64,000 nt of DNA from Saccharomycopsis fibuligera x Saccharomycopsis cf. fibuligera (Eukaryota; Ascomycota; Saccharomycetes; Ascoideales; Saccharomycopsidaceae), in the NCBI GenBank assembly GCA_001936135.1, contig CP012813.1, forward strand, positions 1,178,001 through 1,242,000, read 5' to 3'. Below are positions 38,199-49,991 of this stretch, piece after piece (positions within the stretch are counted from its first letter, which is position 1; the number at the start of each line of letters is the position of its first letter). The translations under genes were made by a program, and so were the position numbers. The notes beneath the pieces were generated by a model. That model did not search any database, was not told the DNA's origin, and saw nothing but the letters and a program-made list of their open reading frames with translations.

Positions 38199-40197
38199 AA
38201 CAAAAATAAAAACAAAAATAAAAGAAAAAAGAAAAATAGAAACCTTGGTTGTTCGAATTTCATAAATGTTTTTAAAATCGCTACTTTGACTGATTTTTGC
38301 ATTATTTTTTACACTAGAAAAAGGTAAAGAAATCATATTTTGCAGTTCGAGGAAGTCTATTGGAATGGCTTCAATATTCTTGTTCTCAGGAAATTAAATG
38401 TCGGCTCTTTGACCGCACATAAACTATGAAACTTGGTGATTTCGTCGAACCAACATTTCTTCAAAAGGTTTTACTCAAAGTGAATACGTATTATTTGTGC
38501 AAAGCCAATATTGTAACTTTGAACAAAGTCTAAATGCACACTCATTTTGTATTCTGTGTTAAAAAGTTCAACGGATGGCTTCCAAGCAATATGCCTACGT
38601 TGAAATCATTTAACTTAAGATATTTATGCTCTTAGACTGTCTCTAAATTGTTTTTGTTAAACCCGAACATTATAACATTTAGATAACTTAGGACATAACC
38701 GTTTTTAGAACTATCTAGATAAAGGCTGATTGGTTTGGAACTTCCTTGATAGATAGTCATTTGGACCATCTATGCAATTACGTGTACTATTTGCTAACAA
38801 GAAGCACTGGGATTTTTGTGGTTGATGAGAAATCTTTTTGCTTTAAGCAATTTTTGCAACTGGAGGGTCATAAACATTGAAAAAGGCGTACCAGCAAACG
38901 CGTCATTAATAAAAATCTCAAAGTACACTAATACTACACTAGTGAGCATATATTCATACTTGAAGAATTCAATCTCTATAGCATATATGTTGCAGTAATA
39001 CATTAATATAGCAGTTGCTTTACAAGCATTCCATTGGGAGTCCATGTTTACGCAACTGCCAAAAACAACATTTTGTGGAATGCTTAACGTAGAGTTGTGC
39101 CATAATAGTCATAATTAGTTACAGGTATGCAAGCAAGTATTAAAAAGTAAATATACCGTTTTCTGGTTCAAAAACTCCCGGAATGTAAAGTTGCTCCATG
39201 GAAACAAAGCTCACTAACGAGGTTTCCAGTTTCGTTTTTGATAGCCAGTGGTGCATTTATTTATGGTAGCTTGCAATAATTTTTCTAATCTTTCATGGTA
39301 AAAGGATAGTGACCTGGAGAAGAGTAACAAAAGGGCCGGACTTTCTCAAAGCCCAAAAGATACAGCGACAGAGAAGCTACCATGAAAACTTCTGAAGACT
39401 AGAAAACAGTCGAAACCAAAATAACATATATATTTGGGCTCTAAAATTCAACCCTTGACCTACAGTCTTTCATTTTCGGTGGTGGGACAGCTTGTATAGT
39501 TGACAAGCAGAGCGCTTCATTGCTCATGGATAGCAGCGATTTTACGTTGCGCACCTTTTTCCCTATGAGCAGCGCCACTATTATGCGCGTTCGGCCAATC
39601 CGTAAACTGTGCGGTTTCAAGACCGTTTTCCAGATTACTGGTGCTACATCCATTGATATCTGTAAACGCCTTCACGTCCATTGTCGTGAAGTAGCTTGAC
39701 CCTTAGGCGAACGAGCAAAGTCAGTTTTTTTTTTTTTTTTTTCTATTGCTACTCATAAACTGGTGGTTTAAGCCAATTCTACTTTATAAATTTGTGGTTA
39801 AATTATTTTTTGGCTGCAACTAGACAGCAACAATTCCCATAAAAATAAGATACAACCAATTCCAGTGTTTTCAAATAAATCAGAATGTACTACCAATACC
39901 ATGATTATGCTGACTTCATCACTGCCCCCATAAGGATTTCTGTGTTGACGCCCTGGCTACGGTAATCTTCGAATGTATTGTCTTTGAGGTATGCGCCCTA
40001 TAGCTGCCCTGGCAGGAGGCTGTCCCGCCTTTGTGAAGCCTGCGTCCCGCGCAAATTTACCGTTCCATTCCTGAGGTTTAGGAGCCTCATGCGCCATATT
40101 TCTAACATACGCTCTAACGGTACTGCCGCATTCCTGGTGGTACCGGGTGGCATATATAAATATATTCGTGCCCAAGGCCATCCTGAATAGATGTTTT

Positions 40198-40228
<31 letters not shown>

Positions 40229-40405
40229 TTTATTTCTTCCCCAGCTAACAAAGCCTATTTCACACGTTCTTTCCCCTGCAATTTCAAGCGACATTTTTAT
40301 CGAAACTTTTCCATTCATTTAACATCCAGTACTGTGCCCTGACACTTCACAAATTCAAAATAACAAAACCAATAAAAGATTTAGAAAATTAACTTATACT
40401 AGAAA

Positions 40406-41362
40406 ATGCAATTGAATAGATCGGTATTATCATCCTTGCTACTTGCATCGACCTCTTTTGCCTTCACATTCTCTGACAAGGCATGGACCACCTTGAGTGC
40501 CTCAGGAACTCCAGAAGGTGCCCTCACGTCATACTCTTCCAGTTTCGCTATAGCTGTGGTGCCTGTGACTACTGGAACTTGGACTTCAAAAGCAACTGCA
40601 GGCGCAGCTCAATTAGAAGCAGCCTCTATTTCTCATGAAAATCAAGCTAACGCTCCGGCTTCCACTGCTGCAGTGACTTCTGCTACTGCTACTGCTTCTA
40701 CTGATGACTCTTCTGACTCTGATGATTCTAATTACAGAAAGAGACATTTGCTCAGAAGAGAAATCACCACTTTGCTTCGCCGTGATGACTCTACTACTTC
40801 AGATGATAGTGTTGCTACTGCTACCGCCATCTCCAATGATGATGATGATGATGAGGACGAGGATGAAGATGACAGTGATGCTTCTACTTCCGCTTCCGCT
40901 TCCGACTATGCTTCAGCATCAAGCACAGATTCCGACTCCACCTCTACTGACACTGCGGTCCGTTCCAGTTATTCCTCTTCTTCTTTCAACTCCAGCAATG
41001 CTGCTGCAGTTTCATCTTCATATTCCTCAGCTGGGAGCAGCTCCATAGATCCAATTAGCACTGTTTCTTGCGCTAAAAATGGCACTTTGTCAATGACTTT
41101 GAAGGATGGTATTTTGGAAGACTCTAAAGGCCGTATTGGAGCTATTGTGTCCAACAGACAATTCCAATTTGATGGCCCACCACAGTCTGGTACTATTTAC
41201 GCAAATGGCTGGAGACTTACTACAGATGGTTATTTGGCTATTGGTAGCACGGAAGTGTTCTACAGATGTTTGTCCGGTGGTTTCTACAATTTGTACGACC
41301 AAAATGTTGCTTATCAGTGTACCCCAATCCGTTTACTTGCAACTGGTTTCGCAGATTGTTAA
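40406..41362 (+). CDS. PIR-family cell-wall protein lacking Pir repeats
   Basis: A 318-residue secreted protein with an N-terminal signal peptide ([17 protein letters not shown]). Dibasic sites suited to Kex2 lie at 112-113 (KR), 117-118 (RR) and 125-126 (RR). They are followed by a Ser/Asp-rich linker with an acidic run at about 145-157. The C-terminal PIR domain starts at Cys222 with the segment [20 protein letters not shown]. It also has [13 protein letters not shown] and ends C-X16-C-X12-C with Cys318 as the last residue, the classical four-Cys Pir/Cis3 pattern. I see no Q-[IV]-x-D-G-Q-[IVP]-Q Pir repeat, which normally makes the alkali-labile link to beta-1,3-glucan. It may therefore attach by disulfides or function without glucan linkage. 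The name of the Candida orthologue is unclear. Confidence 0.85.
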   Translation: MQLNRSVLSSLLLASTSFAFTFSDKAWTTLSASGTPEGALTSYSSSFAIAVVPVTTGTWTSKATAGAAQLEAASISHENQANAPASTAAVTSATATASTDDSSDSDDSNYRKRHLLRREITTLLRRDDSTTSDDSVATATAISNDDDDDEDEDEDDSDASTSASASDYASASSTDSDSTSTDTAVRSSYSSSSFNSSNAAAVSSSYSSAGSSSIDPISTVSCAKNGTLSMTLKDGILEDSKGRIGAIVSNRQFQFDGPPQSGTIYANGWRLTTDGYLAIGSTEVFYRCLSGGFYNLYDQNVAYQCTPIRLLATGFADC

Positions 41363-42006
41363 AATCGTCAAACCTGCCAATCAACAACCTCACATATTCC
41401 ATTCACTCACCTTTCAAGTAATTATATCACATTCACATTTCCACTAACGACACTTCTCCCAATCAGTCTTATCCTAGTCAGTTTTTCAGTTCGTTTTCTC
41501 CAGTTTTTATTTTACTTTTACTATTTTTTTATGTTAAATTTTTATGTATGTTTCCTTTTTTTTTCCCGCCAGCACTATAGACCTTCAATTTTTAATCTCA
41601 TTAATACTTTAGTTTTGTTAAAGCTATTCAGTAGAACATGTATTCAACTACTGACTTATGATAATTCGCATTACCGTAGTCCAGTATGTTTCGCATCTTT
41701 TTCGGCTTAATACCGTTTCATCAGGAAAACAAAAATGAATACGCAGCGAACCCGTAGTGCGCGCCTTCTGCACGTGAAGCATCTCATTGATAGCAGGGAA
41801 AAGACGAAGTAGCCTCTATTATAGTGCGGGCTGTCATCATGTCAGAGGAATCCATTTTTAGCATTGCAGGTCTCCACGCCACCGAAGCAAAGGTGTCTAT
41901 TGAATATTCAAGTACAATTCCATCCAATTGATTTGGCTTAAAATTATACCAAAAAACATTCTAATCTCAAAGTATTTGAACCACATTCGATAGCTGTGGC
42001 TCCACA
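41363..42006. other. intergenic: PIR 3' flank and BPH1 promoter
   Basis: A/T-rich, with a CACGTG box near 41772. No gene seen. Confidence 0.6.
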
Positions 42007-45000
42007 ATGGCTTCTAAGGACATGTCAGTTTATGAAAGAATAAATAGCTTGATCCTGAACATTGAGCTAAACAGAAGAACTATAATCTCAATCGCTTCAG
42101 AATCTAATGAGATTAGGGAGAGTCCTGACACAGTTATCTTCTTCTTGTTTGCAAAACTTTTAGATGTGGAAAACGTTAGCGTGGATGATTCTACTTCCTT
42201 GTCCAATCTTGCAATCTCGGGTCCGCAGGACAACAGATCAGTCGGCGGCAATAGTATCAACACGTTAAAAGAAGATACTACAGCAAGCACAATTGGCTTG
42301 CAAAACAACATATTCCTTAACGATGAGTTTCTTAGAAACTGGATCAAAAGCAAACACTACGACACCACAAATAAATTAAGCGATATAATTGGAAATTCAC
42401 AATGCAGCGAAAGCACTAGTACTTTCAATAATATACTCTCTGTTAATGATAGTGATTTAGTCAACTACTTCATACAATTGTATTCCAAATTTGCAGATAA
42501 CACTTACTCTCTACTTCAATCACATAATAATCAAGAAACGAGAGTCGAAGCATTTTTACTTTTAATTTTTGAAATTGCGTTCCTGTTGGACCATACTATT
42601 CTCCATCCACAACCAAAACATGCAACGATACTGGACCCAGACGTGCAGCGTACGGTCCCTGATACAGACCGCAAAGACATACTATTGGATGATAATCTCA
42701 CAGCTCTGGAAACGGTAAGACTCAACTTGAAAATTTTTATATTAGAAGGGTATTTCCAGCTCGCCCTCATCTCTCCAATAAACAAGCTTTTACTTTCGCA
42801 AAGCAAAATATCCGATTTGATAATAGAACAGTTAACAAACATTGTCAATCATGTCATTCAGGTGAAGAATAAATCAGACCAGATAGATGAGAGTACGTTG
42901 ATATATTTTCAAGTATTATTCAAACTCTACTTGCTACTTGCGGAAGTGGGGTCGATAGATTACACGCTTTTTCTTGAGTATTTGAAAAAGGTAATTGTAC
43001 TTAATGACCAGTTATCAAAGAAGAAAAACGTACTTTTTGAAAATTCAGAAGCAATAAATATGAAGGAAGATGTGTATATAAGGTTCTTTAGCCTTTTACT
43101 CCAGAATTTTGAAAAGCTTAACGACAGTTCCAATATTTCAGTTACTCATTTTTCCAAGTTGAAGAATCGTGAAACTTCGCTTACGCCGTTCAACTTTCTC
43201 ATTTTTCCAAAACAATCCTATGTAGACTTCAACAATTTGAAATTGTCCCAAGATGGCTTTACATTACAAATGTGGGTGCAGTTCACCTGCCGAAATGATG
43301 GCACTTTTGAGGCACACGATATTGGCGGATACGAACTGGTCGATTCCATTGCCAACCGCCCATTTCCTGGCGCATTACCAAATACATCATTACTGTCATT
43401 CACATCGATATCATCAAACCCTTCTTCTGGCGCTTGCGCAAACACTTTGCCGTTTGTTAATTTGATAAATTGCAAAAAACAAGTATTTTGGCAACTAGCA
43501 TTGGATAAAAAAGAAAACGTCATAGTACTACAAGTTAAAGATTCAAATGGCTTCACCGCTCAGCGAAAGTTCACAAATTTTACATTAGAATTCAACAGCA
43601 GTGACAGTATACAAGACGAGCCATCAGATTCGGCTTCTGAGACAAACATTGAGAAAGGTCGGAGCGGAAGTCTGTTCTGTAAAACAAAATTTTATAACAT
43701 CGTCATCATTCACAAGCTTAATTCTCACGGAAAAGATAAGTTTAAGCCTTCAAAAGTGCATTTAATTGTGGACGGTCAATTTACCCAGTCTGTCTCTGTG
43801 CCGATAAGTAGTATCCAAACATATAAATCAGATATTTCTGTCAGATTTGGGAATCTCTCATCATCGACCAAAACAAATAGTAAACCATCTCAAGAAAGCT
43901 TAGTTAATGATACTAGTCTTTCAGGGCAAACTGATGACCAAAGTTATGTTAGCTTCAATAATTTGCTATTGATAAATAAAATTCAGCCCCATCAATGGAT
44001 CATTTTGAATTACTTTTTAGGCTACAATTACCACCATAATTACAAGGACTTGAACTTGATCAACAAATTTTTGGGATACAAAACCTTAACTCTTTTTGAA
44101 CTCAAATCAAAGGAGCTAAAACTCAATTACGATCAAGGAATGTCAGAAGGGAAAGAATTTGAAGATAATTACGAGTCTATGAACACAAACCTATTGAATC
44201 AATCATTAAAAAGTGATAATACTGGACTTTTGAACAAAAGTTTTGGTAATTTTCAAAAAAAGCCTCACGCAGAAAAATCAATTGCGTTCAATTTAAACTT
44301 CGTGCTTGTTGGTGACGATTCTATATTACTCAATTTTCACGCAAGAAATGTTGTGCATGATAAACAGAAACTTGGCATCAAACTAGCCTCAAAAAGCAAC
44401 CAGGATGAGCTTATATCAAGCAAATTCGTTTCTTTTGATGGCTCAAATCCTTCTTCCAATAGAACCAGCTTGATGTCAAAAAAGCAAGCAGGCTCATACA
44501 TATTAAACACAGTATTTAATTCAGTAAATAACTTGGAGGTAAATAGCAGATTTTTTGGGGAAATCAATGCTAGCGGCAAGATTATCAATTATCAATCAAA
44601 CTCTAATACTTTGTTCAACTTTTTCAATTCTGTGGATGGTATCACAGTTATTCTTAAGCTCATTGAATCAATTAACGCAGACACAGACGACAGCAACGAA
44701 CTTAAGGTAAACCAAGAAAGGTTAGTGATTTTATTGCGGATGCTTATATCTTTAATCTCACATAATCATGTTTTTGCAAGAGAAATGGAAGAGAAAGCAG
44801 GTTACCATATTTTGTCAATCATTTTGAAGAACAAAAAAAAGCTATGTGTTTTAAAGGTGTTAGACACTATTTTGGACTTTGTGGGATACGACCATGAAAA
44901 TCCTGTGGAATCTGTCATTGACAATTCAGTTGCTTACAAATCTTTGATCGTTGATTTTGATATTTGGAAAGATACGGACAAGGAAACCTTCAAGTTCTTG

Positions 45001-48000
45001 TTGTTCCAGTTTACCGTTTTTAGCCAAGATAGTAAGTACCATGAGTACAATGTTAACAAAATTGTAAAAATGAAAATCATAAAGCGGTTTGTTCAGTGCT
45101 TGAAATCAAACGTATTTACTGAGGAGTTTCTACCTTCAGTTTCTAATACCTTACTAATCCTTATAAAGTCAAATCCAACTACAGAGATCTTTTATTCGCT
45201 ATCTACCTATATCATTTATGCGCTACAGATAAACAAGAATTTCACAACAGATCCAAACCTCGTGCCGCTTGATAATCCCGAATTACAAAGAAAATGTGGT
45301 ATATGCATTTTGGAATTGCTTGTTCATATTGTCAGTAACTCCCCTTCTCAATTTATTTTTAGAAAAATCGTCAAATCAATTACCGTTAGATGGATATTGC
45401 TTCTAATGGATGATACAAGTGATGACATTGTCAAGATATCTTTGAAACTTTTGATTAGAATGTTTTCCATGTTAGGTCCTAATTTCTACTCTAATTTTAT
45501 CCAAAATAACGGCTTTAAAATACTAAAGAATTTGCTAAAGAAATGGTATAATGATGATGAACTTATTGTCATTATTTTTGCTGCCGCATTTGGTGCATCA
45601 CAATTGGATAGCCTTGGTACTGATATTTATGAATATTCAAGGCGGCTTGCTAGAAGAAATTATTCATTGCGAGTATCAATGCCAGAGTTTTTGTATTTAA
45701 TATTTGACCTAATAGAAAACTCTATTGAGACAAACAATGACAAGCACCATACATATGATGTTGGATCATACGAAAGATTTATCAACTGTGTCCAGTTTGG
45801 TTTTAACCATTTGAACTGTTTACATGTTGCTTTCAAAAAAAAGCAGTGGATTTCAAAAATGTGTTTGATTGTTTATAAACTAGAAGTGCAAGGTGCACAT
45901 GAAATGAACCTGGTACTACAAGAGTTCAAATCAATTCTTGCAAGTATTATTTCTAGTGTGCTCTTTGGATCTGATAGTTTTATGACAATAGAACATTGTC
46001 AAGCGGATATGCTTTCCAAAAAAGTTTTAACTGGCGTAATTTATCCGATCGTTCTTAAAGAAGTAAAAACCGCAATTGAAAATGACGACGCCAGACTTAG
46101 AAAGAAAACAGTGTGCAAAAACATCTGCAAATTCCTATTGCAATGCGCAGATTCAACTAACAAATTCATATGGGAGAGACCGGATCTACTGTCACTACAT
46201 TTAACCTTGTCAACATTTATTGAAAAATACAGCAACAGGTATGAATCAACATCCAGCACTTTAAAAGCGCTAAAACGCTACTTAGGAATGCTCACATTGG
46301 AAAGAATGTTCATTTTAGTCTACGCTTTAACTGAAGAAAACAGAGCAGAACTTAAAGAGTTGGTAAACACGCTCCTTTACAATCAAGAAATGTATTTTTC
46401 GAAGGATGCATTAGATTCCAAAAAGCTATGTATATTAGTTGTATTTTTGCTTCAGGCAGTGAAAGAAGACACTGTGCGTGCTCACAGTTCGAATATCATG
46501 AACGCATTGCGTATTGTGTTTATGTACAGACAACAGGATTTTGATAGGGTTAGCCAGCAAATTAACAGCAGCGCAAACGAGCAAATACTAAGGTTTTTTG
46601 AGTCTCTATTAGTTACCAGTGATGAAATGATTATTGAGCGTTTGGCTACTGACCGTTTTCTCAAGGATAGTTTGGAAAAAACTTTATTTGATTCCTTCGA
46701 AAAGTTTGAAAACACCTTTTTTAATGTTATGTCAATCAAAGATGTTTTGAGAGCTTTGCCTAAAAGCACAGAAATTGAAGCGTTGGAGGTAAAACTTTTT
46801 ATCAATTTCCGGACTGAAAATGTCAACTGGAAGTCTGCAATTATTTCATCCGAGCTAGCTAAATATTACCGCCATTTTCAAGACCAGCAAGACAATTTCC
46901 AATTTTTCATTTCTAACTTCAATAAAATGAAACTTGAGGTGTCCAGGATTTTCAAATTGAAGTCACAGCTGAAATGTGGAGTTGATAATATTGAAGGACT
47001 CGATAGAATTCGCAAAAGAATTGTGCCGAAAGATGATCTTTCCTTTGAAGACCAACTCTTATACAAGATTGAAGTACCAATTGTCAAGGGCTCAACGACG
47101 CAGGATAAACCAGTAAAAGAGCCATCAACTTTGGACAATACCTTAACAACTCAAATAGAGTTGTTGTCAGCTGATGAAGCTGGAAACGAAGAAGAAGGTT
47201 TCGAGCTTGTTGATGAAGCAGCGCTATTTGATAATACTCAAGAGGACAAGAACAGAAAAGTTTTGAGAAGTTTGTTTGTTGGTGACAGAATCAACGATCT
47301 ATGGAATGTGAGCCAATTGTTAGGCTTGGAGGCCGAGGAGGGAATCTTGATCTTAGGAGAAACGCATTTATATTTGATCGAGAACTACTTTCATTGCTCT
47401 AATGACGAAGTTGTTGATATTGACGATGCTCCGGCGGACTCCAGAGATCCATACTTACAGCTCATAACAGGCCAGCCGAAATCAAAAAATCTCAAAAAAT
47501 CAGTAAAGACACATAACACAAAGTCATGGGAATTGGAAAAATTGACTTCTGTATCTAAAAGGCAATTTTTACTCCGTGATGTTGCAATTGAATTCTTTTT
47601 CGCTAACGGTAGTAGTTTTTTGATAATTTGCAGAAGTTCAAAAGAGAGGGATACCATTCACAATAAATTCAGCTCAAGAGCAAAGAATAGTAATATTGAC
47701 AGCGACCTATTATCGGCACTCAAGTCAGCAAATTATTCACCAGCCAATACAGTAGCTACTCAAAATAATAGTAGTTTTGCAATAAAGCTTGCCAACGCTA
47801 TAACTTCCAACTTAAACGGGTTTCTGTCAATTACCAAGAAATGGAAAGCTGGAAAAATATCCAATTTCTATTACTTAATGATCGTAAATACAATTGCAGG
47901 CAGAACCTTTAATGATTTGACTCAGTATCCCGTTTTCCCATGGGTTATTGCTGATTATACAAGTAAAGAGTTAGATTTTAATAACCCAAAAACTTTCCGT

Positions 48001-49710
48001 GACTTATCAAAACCGATGGGAGCACAAAATAACAAAAGAGCTCATCAGTTCAAAGAAAGATACGAGGCTTTAGAAAGTTTAAATGATGCTAATGCCCCAC
48101 CGTTTCACTATGGTACACACTACTCTTCGGCTATGATTGTTACTTCATTTTTGATTAGACTTGAACCCTACGTCCAGTCCTACTTGTTGCTTCAGGGTGG
48201 AAAGTTTGACCATGCCGATAGACTTTTCTACTCAATTGAAAAAGCATGGAATTCTGCTTCCAAAGATAATTATGCAGATGTTAGAGAATTAATTCCAGAA
48301 TTTTTCTGCTTGCCGGAATTTCTCACCAACTCAAATAATTTCGAGTTAGGCAAACTTCAGAGTGGCGACACAATCAGTAATGTTATTCTACCTCCATGGG
48401 CAAACAATGATCCTAAAATCTTTATTCAAAAGCAAAGAGAAGCACTAGAGAGCTCTTATGTTTCTGCTCATTTACATGAATGGATTGATTTGGTATTTGG
48501 GTGTAAGCAAAAGGGACAATCTGCAATTGACGCTAAAAATGTGTTTCATCATTTAAGCTATCATGGGGCAATCAATTTGGATGATATCGATGACGAAATT
48601 GAACTTCGTGCAATGACAGGAATTATTCACAACTTTGGACAAACTCCGCTCCAAATTTTTTCGAAACCTCATCCACAGCGCGACGTTGTTCAATGTCCGA
48701 GTCTCGAAGTATTTAGACTATCGGATATTCCCACTATTGAAAAAAGTGTCAAGTTGCCCGTGAGCCGCATTGAGCTTGGATTAAAAACCTCAAATAGTGG
48801 CTTGTCTTGGAAAGGTCGCGTTAAACTATTTTCCACTGAAGATAATTTAAGAATTCAAGGTGGCTTTTCACAATCCTCATTGTCAGTTAACGGTCGGATA
48901 TTTGAAAGTTTACACCCTGGGGACATACAGGTTTTAGTTCCTATTGGAGAACGAAGCTTCATTACCGGGTCAGACGATGGAACCATCAATGTTTGGAAAT
49001 TCCCAGTAAGGGCATCTAAATTTATTACGTTTAATAATTCCCCAATTTTGTCACAGCTCAAGTTCCAAGAAGAATTGGAGTACAAAAATACTCTAAGAGG
49101 TCATTTAAGTCCAATCGTGGACATTAAAGTATCCCGCGCATTCAATGTTGCGGTAAGTTTGGATAGTTTAGGAGTTGTCTATGTTTGGGACTTGGTAAGA
49201 TCTAAATTCATTAGAGAAGTTGCTGTCAGCAACCATCAAGAAAGAATCAAGCACATTAATGTTTCCAATACTACAGGTATAATTGCCGTTGCTTCAGATT
49301 ACTATCTAAGTCTCCACACAATAAACAGTGAATTTATTGCCTCGGAACCGTTGAAAGAAAAAATTACTAGCATTTCATTCCCAGACAAGAAGAAACCCGT
49401 TATCAACAGTTTTGACCAAGTGAAGTTTGAGGAAACCCATGAATTTTGGCTTGACAACCAAATCATTTTGGTCTGCACTGCTCGTGGAGTAGCAATATAT
49501 TCGTTGAAATTGATAGATAGTGGTTGGAACATTCACTTAATTGCTAACTTTAAGGTCAGAGACAAAGATGGCGATGTCGTCAATGATAATAGTTTCATCA
49601 CTTGCGTTGAAATGAACTTAAAGTCAGCAGTCGACGAAAAAGGTAATGTATATGGAACAGGTGAAATTGCTGCTGGTGATTCTAACGGGAATATGATTTT
49701 ATGGTCTTGA
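42007..49710 (+). CDS. BPH1: BEACH-domain protein Bph1
   Basis: A 2567-residue protein, longer than the 2167 of yeast Bph1. The first ~1700 residues are helical, with a concanavalin-like stretch near 400-660 (FTLQMWVQF) and armadillo-like repeats. A PH-BEACH segment follows at about 1755-1900. The BEACH domain begins near residue 1946 with KISNFYYLMIVNTIAGRTFNDL, YPVFPWVIADY and FRDLSKPMG, and continues to FGQTPLQIF and PHPQR (about 2225). WD40 repeats (HLSPIVDIKVS, VYVWDL, GDSNGNMILWS) close the protein. BEACH proteins of the LYST/LRBA type act in vesicle trafficking; yeast Bph1 affects protein sorting and cell-wall formation. The ATG at 42007 fits the start of the open frame. Confidence 0.93.
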   Translation: MASKDMSVYERINSLILNIELNRRTIISIASESNEIRESPDTVIFFLFAKLLDVENVSVDDSTSLSNLAISGPQDNRSVGGNSINTLKEDTTASTIGLQNNIFLNDEFLRNWIKSKHYDTTNKLSDIIGNSQCSESTSTFNNILSVNDSDLVNYFIQLYSKFADNTYSLLQSHNNQETRVEAFLLLIFEIAFLLDHTILHPQPKHATILDPDVQRTVPDTDRKDILLDDNLTALETVRLNLKIFILEGYFQLALISPINKLLLSQSKISDLIIEQLTNIVNHVIQVKNKSDQIDESTLIYFQVLFKLYLLLAEVGSIDYTLFLEYLKKVIVLNDQLSKKKNVLFENSEAINMKEDVYIRFFSLLLQNFEKLNDSSNISVTHFSKLKNRETSLTPFNFLIFPKQSYVDFNNLKLSQDGFTLQMWVQFTCRNDGTFEAHDIGGYELVDSIANRPFPGALPNTSLLSFTSISSNPSSGACANTLPFVNLINCKKQVFWQLALDKKENVIVLQVKDSNGFTAQRKFTNFTLEFNSSDSIQDEPSDSASETNIEKGRSGSLFCKTKFYNIVIIHKLNSHGKDKFKPSKVHLIVDGQFTQSVSVPISSIQTYKSDISVRFGNLSSSTKTNSKPSQESLVNDTSLSGQTDDQSYVSFNNLLLINKIQPHQWIILNYFLGYNYHHNYKDLNLINKFLGYKTLTLFELKSKELKLNYDQGMSEGKEFEDNYESMNTNLLNQSLKSDNTGLLNKSFGNFQKKPHAEKSIAFNLNFVLVGDDSILLNFHARNVVHDKQKLGIKLASKSNQDELISSKFVSFDGSNPSSNRTSLMSKKQAGSYILNTVFNSVNNLEVNSRFFGEINASGKIINYQSNSNTLFNFFNSVDGITVILKLIESINADTDDSNELKVNQERLVILLRMLISLISHNHVFAREMEEKAGYHILSIILKNKKKLCVLKVLDTILDFVGYDHENPVESVIDNSVAYKSLIVDFDIWKDTDKETFKFLLFQFTVFSQDSKYHEYNVNKIVKMKIIKRFVQCLKSNVFTEEFLPSVSNTLLILIKSNPTTEIFYSLSTYIIYALQINKNFTTDPNLVPLDNPELQRKCGICILELLVHIVSNSPSQFIFRKIVKSITVRWILLLMDDTSDDIVKISLKLLIRMFSMLGPNFYSNFIQNNGFKILKNLLKKWYNDDELIVIIFAAAFGASQLDSLGTDIYEYSRRLARRNYSLRVSMPEFLYLIFDLIENSIETNNDKHHTYDVGSYERFINCVQFGFNHLNCLHVAFKKKQWISKMCLIVYKLEVQGAHEMNLVLQEFKSILASIISSVLFGSDSFMTIEHCQADMLSKKVLTGVIYPIVLKEVKTAIENDDARLRKKTVCKNICKFLLQCADSTNKFIWERPDLLSLHLTLSTFIEKYSNRYESTSSTLKALKRYLGMLTLERMFILVYALTEENRAELKELVNTLLYNQEMYFSKDALDSKKLCILVVFLLQAVKEDTVRAHSSNIMNALRIVFMYRQQDFDRVSQQINSSANEQILRFFESLLVTSDEMIIERLATDRFLKDSLEKTLFDSFEKFENTFFNVMSIKDVLRALPKSTEIEALEVKLFINFRTENVNWKSAIISSELAKYYRHFQDQQDNFQFFISNFNKMKLEVSRIFKLKSQLKCGVDNIEGLDRIRKRIVPKDDLSFEDQLLYKIEVPIVKGSTTQDKPVKEPSTLDNTLTTQIELLSADEAGNEEEGFELVDEAALFDNTQEDKNRKVLRSLFVGDRINDLWNVSQLLGLEAEEGILILGETHLYLIENYFHCSNDEVVDIDDAPADSRDPYLQLITGQPKSKNLKKSVKTHNTKSWELEKLTSVSKRQFLLRDVAIEFFFANGSSFLIICRSSKERDTIHNKFSSRAKNSNIDSDLLSALKSANYSPANTVATQNNSSFAIKLANAITSNLNGFLSITKKWKAGKISNFYYLMIVNTIAGRTFNDLTQYPVFPWVIADYTSKELDFNNPKTFRDLSKPMGAQNNKRAHQFKERYEALESLNDANAPPFHYGTHYSSAMIVTSFLIRLEPYVQSYLLLQGGKFDHADRLFYSIEKAWNSASKDNYADVRELIPEFFCLPEFLTNSNNFELGKLQSGDTISNVILPPWANNDPKIFIQKQREALESSYVSAHLHEWIDLVFGCKQKGQSAIDAKNVFHHLSYHGAINLDDIDDEIELRAMTGIIHNFGQTPLQIFSKPHPQRDVVQCPSLEVFRLSDIPTIEKSVKLPVSRIELGLKTSNSGLSWKGRVKLFSTEDNLRIQGGFSQSSLSVNGRIFESLHPGDIQVLVPIGERSFITGSDDGTINVWKFPVRASKFITFNNSPILSQLKFQEELEYKNTLRGHLSPIVDIKVSRAFNVAVSLDSLGVVYVWDLVRSKFIREVAVSNHQERIKHINVSNTTGIIAVASDYYLSLHTINSEFIASEPLKEKITSISFPDKKKPVINSFDQVKFEETHEFWLDNQIILVCTARGVAIYSLKLIDSGWNIHLIANFKVRDKDGDVVNDNSFITCVEMNLKSAVDEKGNVYGTGEIAAGDSNGNMILWS

Positions 49711-49991
49711 AAAACTTTATACAAGAATTAAATAAAGTTATGTGTATTGTCTTTACAGTGTAAGAAAAAGGCGAGTCTTTTTGGCATTGCTGTCATCGCA
49801 CATCGGTGTGCATTGAGGATCATACATGACATTCCGGTCATGTTCATGTGATATACGGTTGTTGGATCAGATCAGTAAGCGGAAACGCAAAAAACGGGAA
49901 AAATAGAAGTAAAAAAATATTGGAGATGAGCCTTACTAATTTTAATCTTGAATCGCGTCTTTTGATCTTTGAAAGCAGTGAAAAGTCCGCG
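49711..49991. other. intergenic: BPH1 3' flank and RBA50 promoter
   Basis: 281 bp to the preferred RBA50 start. An in-frame ATG at 49926 lies within it. Confidence 0.55.

Larger units (their letters stand above)
36013..40405. other. 4.4-kb gene-free region between two divergent cell-surface genes
   Basis: The longest stretch without a supported gene. It holds a 6-bp hairpin at 36541-36555, poly-T runs (about 36790-36805, 37400-37425, 39726-39742), a (TATAAA)10 array at 38139-38198, a GC-richer patch (39940-40150) and a TATA-like CATATATAAATATAT near 40150. Open frames are at most 90 codons and without recognisable features. It could be a long regulatory region for adhesin-type genes, or a centromere, since CTG-clade centromeres are 3-5 kb gene-free regions. 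Confidence 0.5.

Noticed and set aside
39441-40181. Two minus-strand frames of 70 and 74 codons in the gene desert
   Set aside because: No domain or coding-like features; lengths are within chance expectation for this GC-richer patch.
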